From: Prevotella sp.
GTDB taxonomy: Bacteria > Bacteroidota > Bacteroidia > Bacteroidales > Bacteroidaceae
Assembly: GCA_016283605.1 (NCBI GenBank)
Contig: JAEENF010000269.1
Location: 1 to 18,054 of the forward strand
Direction: 5' to 3'
Length of the DNA: 18,054 bases
Positions 7,072 through 13,274 of this stretch are shown one piece after another. The translations under genes were made by a program, and so were the position numbers. Position 1 is the stretch's first letter, and every line of letters starts with the position of its first letter. The notes below the pieces were generated by a model that was not told the origin of the DNA, did no database searches, and was given only the letters and a program-made list of their open reading frames with translations.

Positions 7072-7230
7072 TTAATTCTTGAAGAAGTCCTTAACAGCCT
7101 CGTTAGGAACCATCTGCTCGTCGAAGATGTAAGCACCAGTCTTGGGGCTCTTAACCATCTTGATCACCTTTGTGTAAGCGCGACCATCCTTTGAACCTTC
7201 ATGGAGGGTAGCAACGGTTTTCTTTGCCAT
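7072..7230 (-). CDS. DUF4295-type small basic protein
   Basis: A 52-residue open frame beginning MAKKTVATLHEGSKDGRAY and ending KDFFKN, rich in lysine. It matches what I know as the DUF4295 family, a very short protein encoded directly after rpmB and rpmG in Bacteroidota. It starts 13 bases after the rpmG stop and is followed by the operon terminator. Its constant place with ribosomal protein genes suggests a ribosome-associated role, but no function is established that I know of. Small size and strict operon position make it real rather than a chance frame. Confidence 0.9.
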   Translation of the reverse strand: MAKKTVATLHEGSKDGRAYTKVIKMVKSPKTGAYIFDEQMVPNEAVKDFFKN

Positions 7231-7243
7231 ACGTCAGTCCTAA

Positions 7244-7435
7244 TTATTTAATCTCCTTGTGAAGAGTCATCTTCTTCAGGATTGGGTTATACTTCATCAA
7301 CTCGAGACGCTCGGGAGAGTTCTTACGATTCTTTACCGTAATATAACGGCTTGTACCCGGCATACCACTGTTCTTCATCTCGGTGCACTCCAGAATCACC
7401 TGGACGCGATTACCTTTTGCTTTCTTGTTTGCCAT
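7244..7435 (-). CDS. rpmG: 50S ribosomal protein L33
   Basis: A 63-residue L33 of the large ribosomal subunit. Family features are RVQVILECTE (10-19), the YITVKNRKNSPERLELMKYNP stretch (31-51) and a basic tail. There is only one cysteine (Cys17), so this is the zinc-free form of L33, lacking the paired CxxC ribbons. It sits 5 bases after the rpmB stop and 13 bases before the DUF4295-type gene, all on one probable transcript. Confidence 0.97.
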   Translation of the reverse strand: MANKKAKGNRVQVILECTEMKNSGMPGTSRYITVKNRKNSPERLELMKYNPILKKMTLHKEIK

Positions 7436-7440
7436 CGTCG

Positions 7441-7704
7441 TTAATCTCCTATCACTTTAATATCTTTCCAGTCTACATATCCCTTAGCAACAGCCTGCTT
7501 CAAGGCTGCGTCCAGACCGACTTTATTAATCATACGAAGGCCAGCAGCGCTGATCTTCAACTGAATCCAGCAATCTTCCTCTACATAGTAGAATTTCTTG
7601 CTGAACAGGTTAACATCAAAGCTTCTCTTCGTGTGGTGCTTTGAGTGAGACACATTACAACCTATCTGTGCCTTCTTTCCTGTAATTTGACAAACTTTAG
7701 ACAT
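7441..7704 (-). CDS. rpmB: 50S ribosomal protein L28
   Basis: An 87-residue L28 of the large ribosomal subunit. The start SKVCQITGKKAQIG, the following SHSKHHTKRSFDVNL and the later RMINKVGLDAAL are characteristic. It is the first gene of the rpmB-rpmG-DUF4295 set, an order usual in Bacteroidota. A TAAT-TTTG promoter box lies about 50 bases upstream of the ATG. The upstream gene cluster (map-tsaD-cinA) ends 124 bases away. Confidence 0.97.
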   Translation of the reverse strand: MSKVCQITGKKAQIGCNVSHSKHHTKRSFDVNLFSKKFYYVEEDCWIQLKISAAGLRMINKVGLDAALKQAVAKGYVDWKDIKVIGD

Positions 7705-7756
7705 TTCTATCTACTTTTTTACTAGTTCTTTTTACTTACTTATTCCAAACAGGGTG

Positions 7757-7764
7757 CAAAATTA
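7757..7764 (-). promoter_or_regulatory. Promoter -7 box for rpmB
   Basis: Minus-strand TAATTTTG matches TAnnTTTG and is followed by CACCC, as at ftsY and map. The leader would be about 48 bases. The -33 region has only CTTG at a short 16-base spacing, so the assignment rests on the -7 box and on its place before a ribosomal gene. Confidence 0.6.
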
Positions 7765-7797
7765 CACATTTTCTTCGAAACAAGGAAAGTTAGAATG

Positions 7798-7813
7798 TTG
7801 TTTTGCCAAACAA
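7798..7813. repeat. Small inverted repeat downstream of the cinA-like gene
   Basis: TTGTTT (7798-7803) and AAACAA (7808-7813) form a 6-base stem around a 4-base loop, 15 bases past the stop codon at 7829. On the minus strand it has no following T run, so it is at best a weak terminator or an RNA 3'-end stabiliser. Confidence 0.4.
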
Positions 7814-7828
7814 TTAATGTTTTTTAAC

Positions 7829-8341
7829 TCATTCCTTTTCTTCTGCAACTGTCTCAGCCTTAAGATAGTCCAAAAACATCTGCATAGCTTTGTTGGTAGC
7901 AATGGCCAGATTAATGTCTCGTCCGTGATCTTCTTCAACTTTGACAGTTGTGATTCTATTTTCATTGCCACAAGCCAGCCAGATGGTACCTACAGGTATC
8001 TCTTTTGAGCCTCCTGTAGGACCCGCGATACCTGTTGCTGATATGGCATAGTCTGTGTTCATGGCCTTACAAGCTCCGATGACCATTTCTCTAGCCACCT
8101 CCTCGCATACTGCAGTCTGTTCTTCAAGCACCTTGGGATCAACACCTAACATGGATTCTTTTATTTCATTTACATACGAGATGATACCTCCCTTAAAGTA
8201 CTTCGAAGCTCCCGGTACAGCGATAATAGCCTCAGCAATACGTCCGCCAGTGCAACTCTCTGCGGTACTGACCGTTTTCTCCATTTCCCACAAGATCTCA
8301 CTGATTTCCCTACTTATAACTTTTGCTTCAAAATCCATCAT
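7829..8341 (-). CDS. pncC: CinA C-terminal family nicotinamide-nucleotide amidohydrolase
   Basis: A 170-residue stand-alone CinA C-terminal domain, the PncC type, which deamidates NMN to nicotinate mononucleotide in pyridine-nucleotide recycling. Family motifs are AESCTGGRIAEAI (27-39), GGIISYVNEIK (51-61) and SATGIAGPTGG (101-111). Ser29, Tyr56 and Lys61 fall where the PncC active-site residues are expected. The N-terminal CinA (MoCF-like) domain is absent, as in E. coli PncC. The gene starts 29 bases after tsaD and is the last of the map-tsaD-cinA series. Two Met codons in tandem (8341 and 8338) leave the start ambiguous by one residue. The enzyme class is confident; the substrate is assigned by family. 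Confidence 0.92.
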   Translation of the reverse strand: MMDFEAKVISREISEILWEMEKTVSTAESCTGGRIAEAIIAVPGASKYFKGGIISYVNEIKESMLGVDPKVLEEQTAVCEEVAREMVIGACKAMNTDYAISATGIAGPTGGSKEIPVGTIWLACGNENRITTVKVEEDHGRDINLAIATNKAMQMFLDYLKAETVAEEKE

Positions 8342-8370
8342 ATTATTTACAATTATCTGATTTCGTTATT

Positions 8371-9405
8371 TTATTTGAATGTCACCTTAGAGAATGCTGG
8401 AGCATCTATTGGACAAAACTCTCCATCAAGATACTTATAATATCCCACGATACCAATCATCGCAGCATTATCCGTGGTATAACTGAACTTCGGTATGTAG
8501 ATCGTCCAACCGTAACGCTTTTCCGCATCATAGAACGCATTGCGCAGTCCGTTGTTCGCACTCACACCACCTGCCACAGCCACATGTTTAATTCCTGTCT
8601 GTTTCACAGCCTTCTTCAGTTTCTTCATCAGGATATCTACTATCGTCCATTCCAACGAAGCAGCAATGTCTTCCTTGTTTTTTTCGATGAAGTCAGGATC
8701 CTCTGCCACCCACTTTTGTAACGAATACAAAAAAGAGGTTTTCAGTCCTGAGAAACTATAGTCGAGACCTGGTATGCTGGGCTCTGCAAAAGTAAAAGCC
8801 TTGGGATTCCCCTGACGAGCCAGTCGATCGATGATCGGACCACCCGGATAGCCAAGTCCCATGACCTTCGAACACTTATCAATAGCCTCACCAGCTGCAT
8901 CATCAATAGTCTGTCCCAAAACCTCCATATCATTGTATGCGTTCACCTTCACAATCTGTGAGTTTCCGCCAGAAACCAACAGACAGAGGAATGGCAACGG
9001 CGGTTGATGATGGTCATCTTCACTTTCCTTGATAAAGTGTGCCATCACATGCCCCTGTAAGTGATTGACGTCTATAAGGGGTATACCAAGACTTCTTGCG
9101 AAGCCCTTTGCGAAGCTCACGCCGACCAACAGAGACCCCATCAGTCCCGGTCCTCTGGTGAATGCTATTGCAGTCAGCATCTCCTTGGTGATACCAGCCT
9201 TCTTGATGGCCTGATCTACTACAGGTACCACATTCTGCTGATGTGCTCTCGATGCCAATTCCGGCACCACACCGCCATAAGCTTCATGTATAGCCTGCGA
9301 AGCTGTCACGTTCGACAGCAGCACGCCGTCTTTCAGTACTGCAGCCGATGTATCATCGCACGAACTCTCAATAGCCAAAATATACACACCTTCCTGTGCT
9401 ATCAT
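8371..9405 (-). CDS. tsaD: tRNA N6-threonylcarbamoyladenosine transferase TsaD
   Basis: TsaD transfers the threonylcarbamoyl group onto A37 of ANN-decoding tRNAs, with TsaB and TsaE, giving t6A. The 344-residue length is normal. Motifs are AIESSCDDTSAAV (11-23), the YGGVVPELASRAH signature (43-55), metal ligands His115 and His119 (HLQGH), SGGNSQ (145-150) and Asp312 (TTDNAA). It follows map after 17 bases and precedes the cinA-like gene. TsaB and TsaE are not in this window. Bacterial tsaD is usually essential. Confidence 0.97.
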   Translation of the reverse strand: MIAQEGVYILAIESSCDDTSAAVLKDGVLLSNVTASQAIHEAYGGVVPELASRAHQQNVVPVVDQAIKKAGITKEMLTAIAFTRGPGLMGSLLVGVSFAKGFARSLGIPLIDVNHLQGHVMAHFIKESEDDHHQPPLPFLCLLVSGGNSQIVKVNAYNDMEVLGQTIDDAAGEAIDKCSKVMGLGYPGGPIIDRLARQGNPKAFTFAEPSIPGLDYSFSGLKTSFLYSLQKWVAEDPDFIEKNKEDIAASLEWTIVDILMKKLKKAVKQTGIKHVAVAGGVSANNGLRNAFYDAEKRYGWTIYIPKFSYTTDNAAMIGIVGYYKYLDGEFCPIDAPAFSKVTFK

Positions 9406-9422
9406 AACTCTATATCAATACT

Positions 9423-10307
9423 TTAGTACGTTAGTACCTCTACTCCATGATCTGTCATAACCAGCGTATGTTCCCATTGGGCACTCGGTTTCTCATCCTC
9501 GGTGATGACCTCCCAACCATATGGGTCGTCAGCATCGATGAACACCCGCCAGGTTCCCATATTGATCATCGGCTCAATGGTGAACACCATACCCGGCACA
9601 AGAAGCATACCCGTACCACGATGACCATAGTGATTGACATCGGGATCCTCATGGAACTTCAGTCCCACCCCATGACCAGCAAGATCGCGCACGATACCAT
9701 AGCCATACTTCTTACAATGTTTCTCTATCGCATGACCGATATCCCCTACAAACCCATAAGGCTTAGCGGCTTCCATACCTATTTCCAGACACTCTTTAGC
9801 CACTCTTACCAACTGTTCTTTCTCAGGCGTAGTCTTGCCGATAATGAACATTCTGCTGGCATCTGCGTAATAACCGTCAAGGATTGTGGTGAAGTCTACA
9901 TTGATAATATCACCCTCTTCCAAGATGTCCTCGGCCTTAGGTACGCCGTGACAGACGACCTCATTAATGCTGGTACATACACTCATCGGGAACGGTGGAG
10001 TCGACTCATCACCGCCATAGTTCAAACAAGCGGGTATGGCATTGTGATCATCACAATACTGACGGCAGATCTGGTCAATCTCCAGAGTAGACATACCTGC
10101 ACAGATATGTTTTGCGACTTCATCGAGCACTCCAGTATTCACGACACCCGCCCTGCGTATGCCCTCTATCTGTTCCGGCGTCTTAATCAGGTCACGGGTA
10201 GGGACTTCCTTGCCCTTGTTTTCCCAATACATGATGGTCTTGTCCATCTCTGTAGGTTCCTGTCCTGACAGACAATGCCAGCGTCTTTTTTTATTTCTTG
10301 CTGTCAT
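9423..10307 (-). CDS. map: Type I methionine aminopeptidase
   Basis: Removes the initiator methionine from nascent proteins. The metal ligands are visible as Asp138 (NVDF), Asp149 (YADASR), His212 (AGHGVG), Glu245 (TIEP) and Glu279 (QWEH), with the substrate-contact His120 (VVCHGVP). At 294 residues it is about 30 longer than E. coli Map because of an N-terminal extension of about 36 residues before the catalytic core (IKTPEQIEGIRRAG). The start at 10307 is favoured by a promoter box 32 bases upstream; a downstream ATG (Met21) is possible but would leave a long leader. First gene of the map-tsaD-cinA group. Confidence 0.95.
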   Translation of the reverse strand: MTARNKKRRWHCLSGQEPTEMDKTIMYWENKGKEVPTRDLIKTPEQIEGIRRAGVVNTGVLDEVAKHICAGMSTLEIDQICRQYCDDHNAIPACLNYGGDESTPPFPMSVCTSINEVVCHGVPKAEDILEEGDIINVDFTTILDGYYADASRMFIIGKTTPEKEQLVRVAKECLEIGMEAAKPYGFVGDIGHAIEKHCKKYGYGIVRDLAGHGVGLKFHEDPDVNHYGHRGTGMLLVPGMVFTIEPMINMGTWRVFIDADDPYGWEVITEDEKPSAQWEHTLVMTDHGVEVLTY

Positions 10308-10339
10308 CCTTATACCTTATTATAATATATAAGCGGGTG

Positions 10340-10371
10340 CAAAGGTACTGCAAAAATCTGAGTTAAACAAA
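10340..10371 (-). promoter_or_regulatory. Promoter of the map-tsaD-cinA group
   Basis: Minus-strand TTTG (10371-10368), a 20-base spacer and TACCTTTG (10347-10340) match the Bacteroidota promoter pattern. The leader to the map ATG is about 27 bases. This promoter lies in the 96-base gap after the clostripain-family gene, where I see no convincing terminator. Confidence 0.8.
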
Positions 10372-10403
10372 GAGATAAGGCTTTTTTTTTCGATTTCCAC
10401 ACC

Positions 10404-11666
10404 TTACCATCCCACTTCAGGATAGCCTGCAGCCCTATACCAGCCCATTTTCTTGATATTATTTGCATAGGTCCAATAGTCACTCACCTGAGGTACATAC
10501 ATACTCACCCCACCGTATCGGTCTTCTGTCACAGTAAAATCACTATAATAGGGATCCCACCGCACGTTGGTCATCCACTCACTGGCCATGCATCTGTATA
10601 CCACAACATCATTGAAAGCCTGTTTCCACTGTTCGTAATCCGCTATAGGTGCATACTTTCTGACGAAGTCATTGGCATCGAAATACTGATAGGTATAATA
10701 ATAGTGGATAACCCCATCCATATCTGGAACTGCCCCATTAAAGGCAGGCACGATGGTTTGTAACACCTGACTCGTAGCTGCAGCCAACTTCTCCATACCA
10801 GCAGTACATATCACCGACAACGGAACTTCAAGCCCTTCGGCACGTTGTTCCGCATAGCGGTCCAGGATGGAAGAATAAAAGGTGTTTTGCTCAAACATAG
10901 CCGGTACCACCGTATCGTAAGGTGCCCCCACACCAGGAATCTCTGCCGGTGAGCCGATGATGAATTCCGCCACATCCTTCAGTTCGTAGGCCGTCTCCAG
11001 ACATTGGAAGTTACAGCAGTCGGCAAAGATGAATCTCAGTCTTGGCAATTTCTTCAGTATCTTCGCCATCGTCGGGATATTGATCCACTTCCCCTTGTCT
11101 CTTTTTATGTTCGAGCCACTGTCTACGCCGTAGGCTCGTTGCCTGGCCGCATTCGTATAAGCAACTGAGTCAGCCAACAGCCAACCGGAAGCGTGTCCCC
11201 AAAGCACCAGTCCATAATCATTATTCTTTGAAGGATAGTTTTCAAAGGCATACCTCATGACAGCCTCCATCACCTTGGGGTCTGTAGAGTATTCATCTTG
11301 GTTGCTGATACCCATCTCCGCCAAGTTCACGACATCAGTCAGTTCTCCCTGATATATTCTTCCCAGCCAAGGTAACTCACCCGACTTGGCCCGATCCACA
11401 TACACCAGCAGATTATTGTCACCGATTTGTCTCGAACCTGTCATCATCTCCTCCAGTTCTTCATCGATATACGCGTTGAGACTGTTCTCGCCGTTAATGT
11501 AGACCAGCACCGTACGATCTGCTACACTTTCTGACTCTGAAAAGTCCACATAATCAATATCCGACAGCCCGTATCTGACGGTCTGGCCGTCCTTTAAGTG
11601 GACATTCATCGTCTGAGCCTGACCAATAGCACAGATTGCACAAAATAGAATGACTAAATATTTCAT
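10404..11666 (-). CDS. Secreted clostripain-family (C11) cysteine peptidase-like protein
   Basis: A 420-residue protein with an N-terminal signal peptide (about 1-17, hydrophobic LVILFCAICAI). A short KDGQTVRYGLSDIDYVDF segment (25-42) follows, of a kind common at the front of secreted Bacteroidota proteins. The peptidase domain carries the catalytic His158 in WGHASGW and Cys218 in ADCCNFQCLETAYEL, which aligns with the DACxM...E.AYEL motif of clostripain. Here the usual DAC is DCC. Clostripain relatives cleave after basic residues and some mature by self-cleavage; specificity cannot be told here. No lipobox is seen, so it is probably periplasmic or secreted. It follows the nitrilase gene after 14 bases. 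Family is confident, activity likely, biological target unknown. Confidence 0.85.
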   Translation of the reverse strand: MKYLVILFCAICAIGQAQTMNVHLKDGQTVRYGLSDIDYVDFSESESVADRTVLVYINGENSLNAYIDEELEEMMTGSRQIGDNNLLVYVDRAKSGELPWLGRIYQGELTDVVNLAEMGISNQDEYSTDPKVMEAVMRYAFENYPSKNNDYGLVLWGHASGWLLADSVAYTNAARQRAYGVDSGSNIKRDKGKWINIPTMAKILKKLPRLRFIFADCCNFQCLETAYELKDVAEFIIGSPAEIPGVGAPYDTVVPAMFEQNTFYSSILDRYAEQRAEGLEVPLSVICTAGMEKLAAATSQVLQTIVPAFNGAVPDMDGVIHYYYTYQYFDANDFVRKYAPIADYEQWKQAFNDVVVYRCMASEWMTNVRWDPYYSDFTVTEDRYGGVSMYVPQVSDYWTYANNIKKMGWYRAAGYPEVGW

Positions 11667-11680
11667 ACTGCAATTTATCC

Positions 11681-12448
11681 TTATTTTACATCTCGGTCGT
11701 CTAAAACCTTGAACTTTTCGCGTTTATGTTGAAGGGAGGGCAAGTCGATGGTGCAAGACTGCGCCTGAGTAACGTTGGGCAGACAACTGACAATCGTCTT
11801 ACCAATAGGACTGATCACGCAACTACAACCCCGATAGTGGTTAAACGAGTCATCACCCACCCGATTCACCGCAATAAGATACGCCACATTTTCGATGGCA
11901 CGTGAACGCGTCAGGATATGAAAGGCATTCTGTCGGGACTCAGGCCAGTTGGCTACACAGATAATAGCATCGAACTGCAGACGCTCTGCATAACGACTCC
12001 ATAGAGGGAAGCGCAGGTCATAGCATGTCAGCAGCAAGAAGCGGAATCCCTGGTATTCAACTATGGTATGTTCGTCACCAGAACAGTAATATTTGTTCTC
12101 GCCACCATAGGTAAACAAATGATGTTTATCGTAAAAACTGACAATACCCTTCTGCCCGTCAACGAAATAGTGGCGGTTACGATAAGAACCGTCAGAAATC
12201 CTGACAGCAAGACTTCCACAGATGGCACATTTCTTCTGTCGCGCCTCATCGCGCATCCAGGCCAAAGAGACCGAAGAAGCCTCGTCCTCTGCAACGTCAG
12301 TAGGTTGTGTGGCAAAGCCCGTACTCCACATTTCTGGCAACACATAGAGATCTGCGCCAGGATTTCTGTCCATCAGCAGCTGTGCCTGTTCGATATTCTT
12401 CTGGGGACATCCCCAAACGATGTCAATCTGTAATAACGTTACTTTCAT
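11681..12448 (-). CDS. Nitrilase-superfamily omega-amidase (YafV-like)
   Basis: A 255-residue carbon-nitrogen hydrolase. The Glu-Lys-Cys triad is visible as Glu39 (LPEMWSTGF), Lys108 (YDKHHLF) and Cys142 (TCYDLRFP), with the VANWPESR motif at 165-172. These motifs resemble the YafV/Nit2 group, which hydrolyses alpha-ketoglutaramate or alpha-ketosuccinamate, toxic or dead-end by-products of transamination with glutamine and asparagine. It lies 8 bases after trmN6 and 14 before the clostripain-family gene, so the three probably share a transcript, although their functions have no obvious link. The subfamily assignment is from motif similarity only. Confidence 0.88.
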   Translation of the reverse strand: MKVTLLQIDIVWGCPQKNIEQAQLLMDRNPGADLYVLPEMWSTGFATQPTDVAEDEASSVSLAWMRDEARQKKCAICGSLAVRISDGSYRNRHYFVDGQKGIVSFYDKHHLFTYGGENKYYCSGDEHTIVEYQGFRFLLLTCYDLRFPLWSRYAERLQFDAIICVANWPESRQNAFHILTRSRAIENVAYLIAVNRVGDDSFNHYRGCSCVISPIGKTIVSCLPNVTQAQSCTIDLPSLQHKREKFKVLDDRDVK

Positions 12449-12456
12449 AATGACGT

Positions 12457-13167
12457 CTATCTGATATAAAAATCATTTACATATTTCTGATACCAATCAC
12501 TCCTTTTCATCGGCTCAAACTCCAACACACCACTTTCAATATCTATTTGATCCACAGAATGTTTCCGAAATTCCATCAAAAAACGCTTTATCGGCTTGTT
12601 GGGTGTGGTACGGATACTGCAAACTTTTGTCACAAACAAAGCCTCCATAGCCGCCTTCGATTCTATTCGCGAACGATAGTCAGAGGGTATGATCAGACAG
12701 AAATTTCCTGTATCAGACAGCAACCTGTTGACAAATTTAAACAATGTCTCGTAAGTTAATGACGACGTGTGACGTGCCTGAGTACGCTGATTGTCCGGAC
12801 ACTCAAGAGAAGACACGAAAAAGGGTGGATTGCTGACAATGACATCGAAAGATTCGGCCACCTGAAAGTCGGCAATATCTCCCTCAAGGATAGTGATTCT
12901 ATTGAAAAATGGTGATGCCAACACATTCTCACGAGCCTGACAGACGGCTTCTCCATCAATATCGATACCTGTAACATGCGCCTCCGGAAAACGCTGAGCC
13001 ATCATCAACGCAATCAGTCCGGTACCGGTTCCGATATCAAGTATCCGACACGTACCAGAAGGTGCTGAAGCCCATGCACCAAGCAGCGTTCCGTCAGTAC
13101 CGACCTTCATCGCACAACGGTCTTGACGAATGGTGAATTGTTTGAAATTAAAAGAATCTTTTGACAT
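12457..13167 (-). CDS. trmN6: tRNA1(Val) (adenine(37)-N6)-methyltransferase
   Basis: A 236-residue SAM-dependent methyltransferase that resembles E. coli YfiC/TrmN6, which methylates A37 of tRNA-Val. The N-terminal FNFKQFTIRQDRCAMKVGTDG region (7-27) matches the family start and so fixes the initiation codon. The SAM site is DIGTGTGLIALMMAQR (44-59), and the N6-adenine catalytic motif is NPPF (113-116). It is the first gene of the minus-strand trmN6-nitrilase-clostripain set and is divergent from lon. The promoter box ends only 8 bases before the ATG, so the mRNA probably has almost no leader. Confidence 0.93.
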   Translation of the reverse strand: MSKDSFNFKQFTIRQDRCAMKVGTDGTLLGAWASAPSGTCRILDIGTGTGLIALMMAQRFPEAHVTGIDIDGEAVCQARENVLASPFFNRITILEGDIADFQVAESFDVIVSNPPFFVSSLECPDNQRTQARHTSSLTYETLFKFVNRLLSDTGNFCLIIPSDYRSRIESKAAMEALFVTKVCSIRTTPNKPIKRFLMEFRKHSVDQIDIESGVLEFEPMKRSDWYQKYVNDFYIR

Positions 13168-13175
13168 TTTCGGTG

Positions 13176-13208
13176 CAAAGATACTAATTATTTGTTAATT
13201 CTTGGAAA
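13176..13208 (-). promoter_or_regulatory. Promoter of the trmN6 operon
   Basis: Minus-strand TATCTTTG (13183-13176) is a full -7 match, with TTTC (13208-13205) 21 bases upstream as an imperfect -33. Only 8 bases separate the box from the ATG at 13167. Confidence 0.7.
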
Positions 13209-13210
13209 GG

Positions 13211-13220
13211 AATGCGCATT
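13211..13220. promoter_or_regulatory. 10-base palindrome between the trmN6 and lon promoters
   Basis: AATGCGCATT is its own reverse complement. It overlaps the place where the lon -33 element should be and lies two bases from the trmN6 -33 element. It could be a shared operator. No regulator is identified, and a 10-base palindrome can occur by chance. Confidence 0.4.
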
Positions 13221-13237
13221 TTCTTAATTTATATTAG

Positions 13238-13245
13238 TACCTTTG
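13238..13245 (+). promoter_or_regulatory. Promoter -7 box for lon
   Basis: TACCTTTG matches TAnnTTTG and is followed by CAGCC; the leader to the lon ATG would be about 25 bases. No TTTG is present 19-21 bases upstream, where the palindrome lies instead. Confidence 0.65.
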
Positions 13246-13274
13246 CAGCCATAATTGAAATGACAGAATAAAAA

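Noticed and set aside
9447..10268. Plus-strand open frame of 273 codons opposite map
   Set aside because: Fully antisense to a gene with complete catalytic residues; the product shows no family features.
10372..10403. T-rich stretch after the clostripain-family gene as a terminator
   Set aside because: The T run is on the plus strand, whereas the gene ends on the minus strand. Only a 5-base stem with a long loop can be drawn.
13186..13200. AATTA/TAATT inverted repeat in the lon-trmN6 gap
   Set aside because: Arms of five A/T bases in an A/T-rich spacer are expected by chance.
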